NCBI RefSeq assembly: GCF_002443255.2
Contig: NW_019211456.1
Coordinates: forward strand, 11,988,229-12,052,228
DNA: 64,000 nt
Source of the DNA: Varroa destructor
Lineage: Eukaryota; Arthropoda; Arachnida; Mesostigmata; Varroidae
Direction: 5' to 3'
Positions 50,008 to 63,727 of the stretch are shown one piece after another; position 1 is the stretch's first letter, and each line of letters starts with the position of its first letter. A model generated the notes under the pieces. It did not search any database, was not told the origin of the DNA, and saw nothing but the letters and a program-made list of their open reading frames with translations. The translations under genes were made by a program, and so were the position numbers.

Positions 50008-52698
50008 ATGGGTCAAGAAGCGGAGAAGTTACATAAACCAATTTTGAAGGACTCAGAGGGGACCCTGTTTACTTACTTTGCGACAGCTGCGCTTAACGTA
50101 ATATATTTTGCACTCACAGTTCATCAAGCATTGAACTTTCTATTATATAAATTTGCGCATGTGATAAAGTTCCTGTTCTCTTCTGAAAATATCCGAAGCC
50201 TAAAGGTGAGCTGTTGGGGTCTCGTTTTTAAGCTACAAGTTATTCAGTTTTAACTAAAAGCTGTATCAGCTGACCTGCGGGATCGTAAAGATGTATAGTA
50301 AATATAAAAAATTAACCGTCGTTATTAATATTAAATATTGTTTTTTGGCTAATTTTGTAGAAACTATGCATGAATATACGTTTTCAAGTTCGTTGTATTA
50401 TTGAACGGCACGAACATGAAATAAACAGTACTTATTTTACTCTGCTTGTTTTTTAAATATAGACTTCCAAGGATGCCATCGAGCAGTTTGTTTTTTAAAT
50501 GTAGACTTTCAAGGATGCCATCCAGCAGTGATCATATAGTAGGACTTGCACTGTAATTATCCATTTGCTTCAACTCTGCATTTATTATATGGCAAACCTG
50601 AGTAGATAACAAAACAGAAAACACAGACTCTATAATAACTCGAATCAGATAGGCAAGCGTCCGCATCGACGACACAAACGTCTTACCTGTTTAGTCAATA
50701 CCTAAGTCAACAAAAACTTTGTATCAAAACGGAACCTTTTCTATTATAACATTCATCGGCGATTTCCAACTGTTCAAGTTGTAAACAGCAACTTTTACAA
50801 AAATATCTCATTTCGTTAAAATGGTCATTTGAGATCAGAATGTGAAGGAAGGCACAGAATTATCTTTTTGTGCTCTTTTGGTGCAATATTTATACGCTCC
50901 ATTTGAATAATTGTCTATTTCAGAGTCTTCCAAAAAAGCCTGCGCATTTAGCGCTAGTAGTGGCTGATCCTCCTGTGCGATTTGCCGATCTCGCTAAAGT
51001 TCTTGCTTGGTGTCACGAGACTGGAATATATTATGTCACTCTATATGATTTCGATGGTAGGTGGTTGAGGCCCGAAGAGAGCCCTCGGCAGTTTTTGTGT
51101 TTGTTTTGCATACTTACATGTCATATCAGCAGCCCTATATTTTGAATAAAATCCGGCAGAGGTCACATGCCTATACATATAATATTCAAACTATAGCTGT
51201 TCTAATATATTTTGGTCAGGCTCAATAGTCTTCAAAGTTGATTCAATACCTATTTTCAGTGTTAGATAGTATGATGTAAAGCACTAGATCTTTTAGTTTG
51301 AAGAGTTGGCTATGTATAAAAGATGTATTTGTCTAATTTCATTGACAATCACTTAAAAACAGCGGGTAGGCTCGCAGCTAATGGAACATTATGTGCCATA
51401 CATTTGAAGATGTTTTGGAATGGATATGTCTTTCATCAACGATGTGCTACCAATAGCAGTGAAACCGCTTTTAAATCATATCATATTTAGTGTGATTGTT
51501 CGGTATATGCGTAATTTAATATCATGCGATTTTTGCTTTTAGGACTGATCAAGAGTTCGCCTAACGTGCTCCTAGAAGCAGCAGCTCCTTTGGCGCGAGG
51601 CAAGTTTAAAATCGAACTTCATTTTTTTAGTCAAGAAAGACACAACGAAATGGGTAAGTCATAGGATAATTTCTGTTGTATCCTTGCACTATTAATATTA
51701 TTGCTATTTAGCATCCTGGATGCAGGATCTCATGATACATTCTACAAAATTCAGGTTTAAATCAAGTAATACGTAAGAAGATACTTTCTGTGTAGGTGTG
51801 GTCGATAAAGCAGCAGCTCTTTTAAATTCAACATTCTTTCTGTTTATTATACGATATAACTTTTGTGTAACCAATAGTCAATTACGATTCCAGCGTCTCG
51901 AAACAACGTGTCGGGTGTGGTACACGTTCATCTGGCTGCTTCAGAAGATGGTCGAAGTGCCCTGGTAGAGGCGGCACGAGTTCTGTATCGTAATGGAACG
52001 ACTGATGTCACCATTTCGAATGTCGACCAACTTCTTCGAGGTGAATAGTTTCCTAATTCTTTGGAACAAACAGGTTTTTTTTAAAGCCAAAGATATACTT
52101 CAGAGATCTAAATCAAATTTGATGTAAAGAAAACCGAAGATATTGGTGATGATACCGGGAAATGTTGTTGAATAGGAATTGCTAAGAATATATCAAAATA
52201 CCTTTGATATTAGGGTGTATTGCCACTGCATTCCACCGTGGAAGTTCAAACAATGTTTAAATTACACGAAATGAAAGCTGGTACTCTCGTTTAAGGCTTA
52301 GTACCAACTAAGAATTTCAGCTATAAGGGCTGCGCTGGTCTGTTGTCTAAATAAAGTTGTTAGCATGTCGAATTTTTTAAGCCTTTGACCGTTTAAAGGT
52401 AAAAACTTCAACTCATGTTACATTGTTATTTTACTTTTAAATTTTCTAAATTTAATTGATTTGTGCAATTCCCCTTGAAACAATGACATTGCATGTTTCT
52501 TCTTTAGTTCGTACAGATTGGCCAGAGCCAGACCTTCTCATCCGGTGCGGAGGTGTGCATTCGCATCTTGGATTCTTGCCTTGGGCGTTGCGACTTACTG
52601 AGTTTGCAGATCTCTACTCTCACAAATATCTCCTTCCGTCAGAGTTTCGGGATTTGTTATACAAATTCGCAAAAATAGATAGAAGATTCGGGAGATAG
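50008..52698 (+). CDS. NUS1: NUS1 / Nogo-B receptor, dehydrodolichyl diphosphate synthase subunit (5 coding exons)
   Basis: NUS1 is the non-catalytic partner of DHDDS in the ER cis-prenyltransferase that makes dehydrodolichyl diphosphate, the precursor of dolichol. The fly orthologue is Tango14. Exons are 50008-50205, 50924-51056, 51543-51653, 51894-52040 and 52508-52698. They join in phase to 259 residues (human is 293). Exon 1 supplies a hydrophobic N-terminal anchor (YFATAALNVIYFALTV). The prenyltransferase-like fold follows: PAHLALVVAD, the DLAKVLAWCHETGIYYVTLY helix and strand, then WPEPDLLIRCGG and LGFLPWALRLTEF. It ends RRFGR, so the C-terminal RxG motif (R256-F-G258), which in this family completes the partner's active site, is present. 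The product of this pathway feeds the mannosyl donor used by POMT1. A tandem 42-bp duplication sits in intron 1. Confidence 0.93.
50444..50527 (+). repeat. two tandem copies of a 42-bp unit in NUS1 intron 1
   Basis: Units 50444-50485 and 50486-50527 differ at only a few bases. Each contains TTGTTTTTTAAAT and AAGGATGCCATC. It looks like a recent local duplication with no coding role. Confidence 0.9.
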
Positions 52699-55600
52699 AT
52701 TTGTTATTAATATACAAATATAAAATTAAATGTGATCTACGAAGAAAATTAAGTGAACACAGCTACCCTATGAGAGCAAATTGTCTGGTCGCTAGTAATA
52801 AATGTATTTTTATTGGTTATTTAGCTCAATTTATACCGTGTAGGTCTTTATGAGGATGCACTAAGCGGATCGTGAAGTTTCCTGGGCATAAGGTAGTGTT
52901 TGCTCATTCTGTACAGATAAATGAGTAACCACCAATAAGCTATTTAGCAGTGGTGTTTTTATTATTATTATTATATGAACTTCAAGCAGGTGACTGTTGA
53001 CAATGTGGCATCGATTATTACTATCTATTTTATTCATTCAATAACCAACCGTCGCAGTATATTGTATGCAAGACTTGCTCCACTGTATGTAAGTTGAACT
53101 AATAAAAAAAATATTAGATTTTCGCGAATAAATGTTTAATAAAAAAAACAATGTTGAGCTACGATTGGATTACTTGTAACCATCATATTTATTATATACA
53201 CATCCAATCATTCATTATACGATATATATGTTTGGAAACTATACCGAATGTGTTTACAGCAGGTTTAATCTCAAATCATGCGCATACGTATTGACTATAA
53301 TCTTATTGCAGTGTTCTTTGTCAAATATTCAGCATGCTGCATTGGTTGTTATCGATTAACGAGTTACAGAAATTTTGCCTAATGTACAATGCGCATTAGG
53401 TCGATGGCCTTTTATAGGGGAAAAATATAGCCAGATCTTCTAGACATTATCTAAAACTAACTGTAAATTGGATATTGATTTGCAGCCTTACAAATGGACG
53501 GATCCGTAAGTAATTGGCATTACGCAAATTTAGACACGTCAATGATTTTTAGTAATCTTCATTAACTTGTTGTTCTTGCGTGATGAGCAAGACAAGCTGA
53601 ACGTTAAATACTATTAAGAGCTACGACCGGGATTGAGCTCGAAACAGAAGAAAAAAGCTTTGGACGTATCGTGTGGTGAGAAAACTCAATTTAAGTTGTA
53701 GCAATCACTTCGAAAATGCTTACAGGAAGGAAATAATTATTTTGTTACATAGAAAAATAGTAGTAATCATGTAATTTGTTAGATTAGGCTGTTATCAGTC
53801 TCCATGTAATTGTGCTACATAACACAAATCGCACGCGATCTTTCCTGAATTATTTGCATGAGTCAAGTATGTTTTCACTGTTTATCAATTATTATACAAA
53901 GTTTCCGTTTTGTTCAGGATTTATGAGATCTCCTGCGGAAAACGGTGCTGCTAGTCTGCACTTGATAATAGAATTGACGCGTGTGAGTCGAATACGTAAT
54001 ATTTGATTTATATCTAGCATTGGTAAGAACTTGCTAAACTCAAACGTCCCGTTGATATTGGTGGCGTTATCCACAATTCTACAAATTGATAGATAACTTT
54101 AACAGATAAATAGATTGAAGTAGTATCTGTGGATAAGAAGTTTACATCGACAAACAATTTTAGTACATAAATCTCGATGTATGTAAATCTTGTTATAAGT
54201 TACACTTGTTATTAATTTATTTGTTAATAAAGCACTTCTAAATTTTGTTGGTATAGCGCAAATATAACATTTAAACAAGGAAAGTTTGATTCTATAAGCT
54301 CTCAACAATTTTATCTCAAAATTTCATATGACTTGAAGAAATAAGGATGTGTGTTTATAGCCACGAGTCCTATAGTTTGGGCTAGATGGTCCATTAAACG
54401 CTAACTAAAGTCAATGTATACCATGGTGAAAAAATACGACATGTTTATGTGTGCTATCAATTAAAATTGTGTTTAAAAAAGATGAAATGCGGTGCTTCCT
54501 TCCAGTTGACAAGGATGCTAAGCACTACCTATTTGTCCTTGATTATTGGCATTGTAATGGGTTGCCTCTAATAACAATAACGAAAAGCTTCCAATAACAG
54601 TAAATAATATATGCCACCTATTTCTAGGTTCAACCTTTATTCTTCATGTATCACCTTTAGGGTACGAAAGTAGCTTGGCACCTAAGCATACTTGAGAGAC
54701 TTAAGAAATATGAAGATCTCGAATTCTTTCAAAACGTTCTGTAGTCCGTAAGGCATCTAGCTTATTTTGGGATTACAGTTTTCGAAATGATGAAGGGTCT
54801 TCTTTAAACAAACATCGATATCGTCTGCGATAAATTGAAAACAGACTTCGAGGAAAGACAGTGGATTTTTTAGGTCGCTCTAGCAAAGTTCATCTTCTGC
54901 TAAGTGTATCTAGCATTTTTTTTAGTTAAAGGAAGTTACGCAGCGATGGTGCTTCTTTTCGAACTTCAATAAAACTACTCTTTCATCAAGGTGCGTGTTG
55001 GAGATCAACAAATTATTTCCTCTAAGATATAGTTGATCCTTGGGTCTGCATGTGCAAGATACTATGTGTCCTTCCTGCCCTTGCCTTCTCGCGGGTCTAC
55101 TTATTTTCTTGGTTTCTTATAAACCTGTTCATTTTGGTTTTTCTTTAGCGACAGGTGTAGTCTAAATGCATGCTTACTAGTGTGTACCTGTTTTGGAGCA
55201 GTATGTACGTTTTGATCTAGTTCGCCAATGAACGTGGTTAGCTCGCCGTACATAATGTTGATACTGTCGTAGCGAATGAAGAATGTTTCGAGGTTTGTTT
55301 AGCTGAGTTACGTCAAACAAGCTATGTTTTGGCAGCCTTTACAACAAATGGGAGTGAAGATTCTAAAAATTTTCTAGCTAGGAAAATAACTAAACGGGAT
55401 TCTCTCTGAAAATTTTTCATTGTTTTTAGATCTAACAACGGCTATTAGCAAAAAATAAAGATCATTTACGATAGGTCTCTCTACTCAGCAAGTATATCAC
55501 CTTTGATGAGTTCAACAAATGTTGGGTTTCGTGTGACAAGTCAAATATTTACAAAAGAAATATACCTTTAAACTCATGTGCCACGCGCTGCTAAAATGCA

Positions 55601-58600
55601 CAGGTGTTAAAATCAAGAAACACATAAATGCAATATTATGTTACAAAATGAATGCTATAAGTACGTAAAATCCTTCATGAATTTTCAGTGTCAGAAAAAA
55701 TCACTATTTTTTGTTTGCGTACGATTGCGCGCGCGAGGCTGCTTCATCAATTACTCTCTAAAATTATCTTCTAAAAAGCAAAATGTTTTGGTTACCAAGG
55801 TTCATTTAACAAATAATATAGTTCTATTGTGCACTCGTTGAAAAATACAAAGAATGTAAAGCGCGCTGGGTTGTTTACCAACCACTCGGACCAAATTATG
55901 TAGGATAAAGCAAAAGCGATATGTGCGACTATAAGGAAACTCTCTATTTTATTTCCCACAAACAAAGACTGTGATAGCGATACAAAGTTAGGATACGAAA
56001 AAATCATAACAATTATAATAGTTTACACACATAGCATTGTATGAAGAAAATCCGTAGACTTAGTTAGCGGTAATTAGATATGCCACATGGATCTTAACTA
56101 TGAGTGATAGTGATCGTGTATCGTATTAAATTGTATCACGAAAGTTCCAGTCGAAGGCAACGTGCAGACTCTACAATTAGAGTATAGTTCTACAACGAGT
56201 CATAAGAAAAATACTCACAGAACAATCACTGGGATGTGAATACTACTCCGCAATAATGTTACGACACTGATGAATGTCACGAATAAGATAAATGATGATA
56301 AATGATTAATCCAATGGACGTTGTTATTTTTGTCCTTTTAAAAAAAACCCGTCTACTTATACATCTTTTGTTGAACATAGTTGATGTCTAAATACTTGGT
56401 AATCTCAAAAACGTTTTGGGAACAAGATTATAAATGTATTGTTATCCATACACCATTTACTTTTTTACAAGTGCCCCTTGATTTCTTCTGTTAGAATTGT
56501 GGTAAAGAACAAAGACCGGACAGAAAAACTGAGATTCGAAATTATCTCTTCGAATTTACTTATATACACCAAATTTAACGGACGATGACTGGATTTAAAC
56601 TTTTAATAAAACTATCATACATTTTCCAGTTAAATTCATTATTTTAGCAATCATCCACAGAGGTGAGACGTCGCGTATTTCACCATCATTAATGACATAT
56701 ATTAATGTTGCTAGAACAAATTATTCTTTAGTGATCTCACTATTAATTGTGGGTATGTTAATAAATACACGTCATTGTTCCATATATGTACCATGTATCA
56801 TCAAATTTATTTTCAGTCCACAACAAACATTTTCAATAAGGTATAATGTCATGTGAAAAACGAGTTATTCTTACCAAAATACAGCGTAAGTACAATTTAC
56901 AGGAAATTTCATCAAAATCTTCACGCTTATTAATAAATTGGTTTTCACAGCTATAATAATTTAATGGCTGATTTATTTTTGTGACAAGATCTAAAGTTTT
57001 GCCAGCTCAAAAATGTCTGTATGATTTACTTCCAATAGACTACTTCCATTCGTTAAAAGATATCAGTAAATATCGCTGCAAATCCAGACACGAGTATCAT
57101 TCATTCGTTTTTTTGATATCTGTCGTTGCCGTTCTAATGCCGTGTCTCGTTTATGCGAAGGACCTATTTTTGCCGTACAATTGCATAAAATATAATGTTA
57201 AAAATAGCTTTTGTGTCATACTTTGCATACAGAATAGTCATGAGTACGTTGATCGGTTTTAATACGTTATAGTCACGCTAACTCCATTAGCTCTTTTCCT
57301 GAGGACTGGTATGCAATGATCTAATTTGACTGGCATCGGATGTCGTAATTGTCACATACGATAATCACTGGCATGTTTCTGTCATTGATGCCTCTATCGC
57401 GATTGTTCGATTCAAGGGGTGGTATTTATGCTGCACAAAGTGGGAGCTTCAAAAGTAGTACTGGACAGTCCTTCAGAGGAACCGTTTCAACATGCTGTAC
57501 ATACACATATGACTTAGATAGTCTAGATGGATAATATTTTAGGTAGGTAGCGTCTTCGCTATGCTCCAATCCAGATTTCAATAAGATACAAATTTATTGT
57601 TCACTTATAGCCACGTGTAGAACTATCTGCCGGCGTCAGCCATAAATTGGGTCCACCCGTGGCTTATCGTGCACACACAACGTTAAATACCAAACATTCT
57701 AGACTATCTATTTAAGGCAATGGTATCTATCAAACGCCGTCCAAAATCCAAAGGCGTTTATATGCATGAGGCGCTACCAGTCATGTGGGAATAGTAGCTA
57801 ACTAATATTTGGTGTTGTTTACAGTCAGCAAGTGTTCCTTGTACTCGGCTTTATTGAATCAGCATCATGTGATATCCAATGAGAAGGGTTAAAACGATTT
57901 CTATATTACTCTCGTTTTGTCGTTCTTTTCTCAACTTAATACACTTTATTCTCTAGGAAACACGCATCCACGGACACATGCGCTTAGACGCATGTTGCGT
58001 ACTTGTCGTAACACGTATGTTTAACACATTAAATATGAATACATGATCGCGTCAGTATTAATACAAATATCTAAACATGTTTGAATGAAACTCTCGGCGT
58101 GGCATAGAAGCAACGCCTTCGTAAATTTATTCGTCACATATCTTGTAAAATGCATACATACGATGAACTAACAACGTTGGTTCATATGCTTAACTATTCC
58201 CTTGCTTCACAAATTAATTAAATCTCATACATAAATTGTCTAAAAAATAACATGTTAAAGAAAACATGCAGCCAAATAAATTTTTCTGTCAATTCTCGGT
58301 TCATTTTCATGGCTAATAAATTAACCATATATCAAGGTCAAACATGTACTTTGAGGTGGATCGTTCAAAAAGTTATAGCATTCTTGCTTAATTTCTACGC
58401 TTCAGATGTCATATACATTTATAACAGTTATTCTTCTGCTGTCGTGCAAAGCTCTGGGTATAGATCTTCAGTTCCTTTTAAAAAGCCTTTTTGTCTGAGC
58501 ATGATGAATTATATGCTATATAATATTGCGTCACACGGCACCGGTTGCTTCTGCTGAAATCTCTAATTCTGTCACATGTACATTACAAGGTAAGATTCTA

Positions 58601-60089
58601 TTCATTGCACCAGCAAAGCGTTGCTCACCGACCTTGGGTGACTAGCTGATCAACAACAATATGCTTATGGAAAATGTGTGTCCTAGTCAGCAGAATCGGT
58701 CTTACTCTGCAAATAGTGGCTAAGGGAGATTTCGATTTGTGACAAAGAAGGCTTCGGTAGAGTTAGCGGGAATGAATTTCATCGCTGAATGAAAATAGTA
58801 CTGAAACCCTGACGCCAAACTGCATACAACGTATCCATTAACAATTCATCAACTCTTCTAAGAATCAAGATTACACCTCTGGCGCTAATATAGATGAGAT
58901 ACGTAAAAAAACACCGCATACATAATCCTTATATTCCGTATCAATTTGCCTATCCGCGCAGAACAGACGCGAAACAATGCCCGCAAACGACGCATCAGAC
59001 ATCTACAATAACGTTAATTTTGAAATCTTAGATATAAACCTTAAGTAATACACCAACAGACATTTGTGTGATTGCAATTCACCAGGCTTAAAAGCTTGGT
59101 TCAGAAGCATTTTGGGTCTGTGAGCTCAATTACTTTGCTGTTGCCAACAGTTCCTGTGTATCGTCTGGCGAGCTCACCATCTGGCGATCAGATAGCCGAT
59201 CGATAAATAGACAAACTGAATACTCATTAGAGTTGAACAGCCCTAGAAAATACAGAGCTTGAATTTTGCATGTGAAAAAGGCAAAAGTAAAATTTCAGGC
59301 GCTGATCTAATGTTCTATACTACGGCGTTTTTATTGTTACTGGTTACTCACTCAGCAACCCTAATTTTCAAGACATCATTTAATGTTATACTGGTGGCTT
59401 GTTTCGTATCACCCTAGATTACTGCAAAGCTATGTACATTCGTAGAAAGTCATGTTCGAGCGAAAAAATAGAGTTGATAGTACAATCTGCAAATCTTGTT
59501 CTCAATAAGGTGGTGCCCTTCGACGAGGAAATGAGTCCTAGAATGTCACATAAAAGGTTGTTTAGATCAGACACATCGTTTCTATGAGAACACGAGAAAA
59601 CTGTGATGAACTAAAAAACTAAACTGGCGTTTTTTTGTCATAACCTCTACTAAGTTCAATGCCAGCCTTTATCATCGCTACAGTAACAAACGTGCCATAA
59701 TTAGGCTTCGCGCTTCTAAACAGATAACAGATGTTGTTTGTGTGTGTGCATTCTGTACAGATTTGCTTTGTCTCATTATTTTGCTGGTTTCACAATGGAA
59801 GCTTGCCTATTTGGATTAAGCTAAGTAAAGTTTAGATTGACGTGTGACATGCCGCACAATATTAAGCATGTTGCCGTAGAAGAGGACACCACAAAGTTAG
59901 CTGGGCAGTGTCATTATAGTGGCAGTGTCATTTGCTTCCACTGAAAGCACTTATACGTTGCCTGCAGGGTTCGTCTTCCCACAGCGAAACATGCGCGTTC
60001 GAAACAACAGCGTTCTTAATAAAATATTAATATTGTATGTTGTGAATGTGTACAGATGAGCGATAGTAGACGGCTTAACTTAGCAGTCT
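52699..60089. other. gene-poor convergent region NUS1/Bcl-2 gene
   Basis: This is 7.4 kb of AT-rich DNA between two 3' ends. Open frames are all about 100 codons or less, with no family similarity that I can see. No long repeat or RNA gene was recognised. Confidence 0.6.
52797..52802 (+). other. polyadenylation signal of NUS1
   Basis: A consensus AATAAA lies about 100 bases after the NUS1 stop codon. This is the best-placed poly(A) hexamer in the window. Confidence 0.55.
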
Positions 60090-61828
60090 CTACCAGTTTT
60101 TCCATATGTAGAATGCTATTCCAGCTGTGATGGCCACTCCTGTAGTTACCATAATAGCTTTGGGAAGAAAGTTTAATAAAACGTTTTCCCAACCACCATG
60201 CTCACGGACCCAAGCACAGACGCGGTCACAAAAAAACTCCCAAACCCAGCCGAGAATCTCCCACCGAATTCCACCACCTTCTTGAGTATCTCGCATTGCC
60301 TGTTGACCAAAGACAAAACGAAGCTCGAAAGTGTGAACATGTGTACCATTCGTGTACTACTCTATGGTTTGCCGACTTATTTGTACAAACTGTCCTTATT
60401 CTTAGTTGTGTACGCTTTTAGTGCATTGCACCTTCATTTCACATTTCTTTTTCTTTTTTTTTTTTATCATGTTATCGGTTATCTTCAGTTTAGAGTCGGA
60501 AAATATTCAATAAAAATGAAATATTATTTAATAAAGTCAGTCAAACAAGTTAATAATACATGAAAAAAATGACTTTTTTAACTTGCATATGCTAGGTTCG
60601 ATGTGAGATCGTATAGCATTTCGACGCGTTTTACCTTGATGATAAGATCGGAACAGAAAAAGAACAGTGTAACCAGCCGTTCTCTAGAGAATCCGTCGTG
60701 AAACAGTTCAGTCATGAGAGCTATCAGATTTTCTCTTGTGACCGTGTTCATGCTGAGTGCTTCAGCCTGCTGCTTGACTCGTTGACGTTCCCGTGACCTG
60801 GCGAACTCATCAGCCAATCGGGAAAGTTGACGACCAGCGTCGCGATACATTGGGTGGGAGCGAAGAACCTCCTCTGGCGATGGAATAGGCTCAGACGTAG
60901 GCCCTGATAAATGGGAGTAGACTAACCTAGCTGGATCCTTGAAAGTCATGATAGAACAAAAAATCTAAGTCATATAACGTGCGTAAGTTTTCGTACGACG
61001 ATTAGATAAGACAGGCAATCGATTACACAAAAAATTGATTAATTATGTAGCAGGCGAAATTAGCAAAGCAATGAATACGAATAACAATTTTAGCGAATTA
61101 GGTGCGCATAGAAGCCCCAGGGTTCATTATAGGAATAAAGAAGGTCGTTGATTACTTCACGGAATATCGGTAATGTAAGTTTCTTTAAAGAGACAATGAT
61201 TGAAAGCAAACTCTTAATATATATAGCCAGTATAAGTTGAATACAGAAGGGACACAACTTTACAGATTTTACTTTAAAAAAATGTTTCATGTATAGGCAT
61301 GCGCAGACACACATAACAGTTCAACCTTCATATTTGTTAGGAAAATATGTTACATACATATAAGCAGTGTCAATACCTATACAATTACGGCAAACCGGAA
61401 CAATCTCCCGCGTGCGTTCTATCTATGAAGGACGGGACACATACAACAATTCTATGCGGTCGCCCTTGGGAGTATTTGTTCCTAGGTTGTGTCGACATGA
61501 AAGTGGAATCTAGATGTGAACTGGGGCATGAAAAGGGTTCGTTTGACGAATACGAGGGTGCAGTTCGACTGAGCTCATTTGCAGCGAACCAATTATCAGT
61601 GCTAGAGCCTTTTCCATTGTTGTAGTTATTTTGCAGTTCAGCACCAAATACCTCCTCTTCCTCGTTTTCCGGGCTCTCGATAACAACGTGGTTTCTTTCG
61701 ATTTCCTGCGACACGAAATCTCTCAAGAGCAAGCGGCCTTCTTGCTCTGTATCTTCCTGGCTTGGATTGGAGCTGAACATGGGCCTTATAGGAAGGGCCA
61801 TCTGAGCGAACGTTATGTTTTGAAACAT
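60090..61828 (-). CDS. multidomain Bcl-2 family apoptosis regulator (3 coding exons)
   Basis: Bcl-2 family proteins control mitochondrial outer-membrane permeability. Exons on the minus strand are 61828-61445, 60937-60635 and 60299-60090. All joins are phase 0 and give 298 residues. A helix-1-like segment (RLLLRDFVSQEIER, 32-45) is followed by a long Ser/Asn-rich loop. BH3 is at 163-174 (GRQLSRLADEFA, with the LxxxAD core). BH1 is at about 205-226 (ELFHDG, then LVTLFFF). BH2 is at 247-266 (WVWEFFCDRVCAWVREHGGW). A C-terminal anchor (AIMVTTGVAITAGIAFYIW, 277-295) ends in KNW, typical of tail-anchored members. BH1 lacks the usual NWGR core. The GRQL form of BH3 is closest to BAK-type proteins, but pro- or anti-death activity cannot be told from sequence. 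The first coding exon is preceded by an acceptor (TATTTTCAG), so an upstream exon exists. The start could be further 5'. Confidence 0.88.
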
Positions 61829-63049
61829 AGCTGGAAGTGCACGTCGTAGGTTTGCTTCGTCCTGAAAATAAAGCCAACTCATATGACATACTCATTGACA
61901 TGAATAACATAGGAATTTTTAAGGTTCAAATCATGTTTATATCGTCGAAAGATTAGATACAAATTTCGTCAGTGTGAGACACTATTAAAAATGGTCATGT
62001 CACTACTGCACACGTCCATTCACTGCACGACTACGTCAGACTTTGTGAACGCAATCTTGAGAAGGTTTGTAATAATATACCATGCGTTTCTGTCTCGACC
62101 ATTTGCCGCATTCATTTGGAGCCAGATAATTCGAGCAAATTTGATGCCCTTATCTTTGTGTGTATCTTGTGATAACTTTTAACTATCTATGAAGTGGTAG
62201 ATCTGTAAATTCAAATAAACATCTGCAAAATTAAACAAGTAGAACTTTCCTTATTCCTTAACAGATTAGAACGTTAATGCTTTTGAAAACTGGTAATATA
62301 TAGGCATTATATATTATTATTTTTATAGACTAGTACAAATTATCCAAGTGTTTCGTACATGCTTCATTATCTTCTTAAATAGTTTCGAAAAGCATTTATA
62401 GGTATAAAACAGAATGTATTCAATCCATTATTATCCGATGATGCATAACCGACGTTCAATCTATAAAAGCATAGCAGTGACTGAGAGTTACGCTAGGGAA
62501 GAGCAACAAATCAATCTTTCAAATGCGTTCGTGTAGATAAATAGATGTAAAGAAAGATGCAGGTGTTGTTCTCTACCGAAGCCACGTTTGTTTTCTACGA
62601 GAATTAGTGGCATGATGATGAAAAAGCACATAATAAGGCAACAATTCTTCTGGAAAAAATGGACCACTTTGTACGGGAAGCAACGACTGCTGGGGCCGAG
62701 GGAAAACTGCAGTTTCAAAAACTTTCGGGAACAGACGTCTGACTGCTGCAGCGTTTTTCAATGCCCATACATCATGAGCTCCTATTATTATGCAATTAGG
62801 AGCTCCAATAGAATTGTGATAAATTTTGTTGTTATCACTAAAAATATTGATACGATATGCAGAAAAAACAAGATAAAAAAAAACTACTAAAAACAACAAA
62901 TATTTGAGCTCAGAACTTCCTGTGTTATAAAGGTATGACTAACAGTTGCTCGTTTTTTCTCGAGGGAGATCCGATGATCAAGTAAAACTGCGAACGAGGC
63001 TGATGCTCGTCACGGGTGAATTCTAATATGTTACTGCTCTAGCCTGAGC

Positions 63050-63094
63050 ATTCTACGTTCGGTCTTGGGTCTCTCTTAAGACCGAACGTAGAAT
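63050..63094. repeat. perfect 17-bp inverted repeat with 11-base loop
   Basis: Arms 63050-63066 and 63078-63094 (ATTCTACGTTCGGTCTT and its exact reverse complement) flank a TC-rich loop. A CT microsatellite follows at 63107-63124. No gene overlaps it. Confidence 0.9.
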
Positions 63095-63106
63095 TGTCCC
63101 ATATTC

Positions 63107-63124
63107 CTCTCTCTCTCTCTCTCT
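63107..63124. repeat. (CT)9 microsatellite
   Basis: A simple CT run next to the 63050-63094 hairpin. Confidence 0.95.
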
Positions 63125-63681
63125 GTTTAAAGAAACCCATACAATTGTGATGAAGCGGGACTACGGGTAAACTTCCGATCTTTTCATCTTTGTTACCGAC
63201 CAACACCTGATTCACCGTTATTCCTTTGTAACCAACAATCGCAGAAGCATGAGAAGCTGTCACAAACGTGCACGCGCCATACACAAGTGTGGGTTCAGAA
63301 TAGGCTCCAACGTCGTATCGCGTCCCAATAAAAGTGCGAGAGTTCGTTGAACAGAATCGACTAACAAATTGCGCATCATTTTTTAATATAATGAGTCATC
63401 TTAACATATTACCGAAGCCGACTAGCTCTCGTAAAGGCTAATCTTTTCAGAATCGAAGTACTTTAAATCAAACAGTACTACCTTTCTTACAAAGCCTTGT
63501 TTCCGTCAATAGATATAAAACCGTAGTAGCTCAATTGCATATTAGAAAATTTCATGATTTTCAAACATCGATGAGGACATGGCTGTTACATTGGTAAGTC
63601 ATTGGTAAAAGAAGTGGGCCGATCTATAAATGTGGCCGCAAACGCTTCCATTGAACTGTTCGACTCGAAAAAAGTGATATT

Positions 63682-63683
<2 letters not shown>

Positions 63684-63723
<40 letters not shown>
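63684..63723. repeat. (AT)20 microsatellite
   Basis: The longest uninterrupted dinucleotide run in the window. It lies inside an open frame of 116 codons, which is therefore suspect as a gene. Confidence 0.97.
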
Positions 63724-63727
<4 letters not shown>

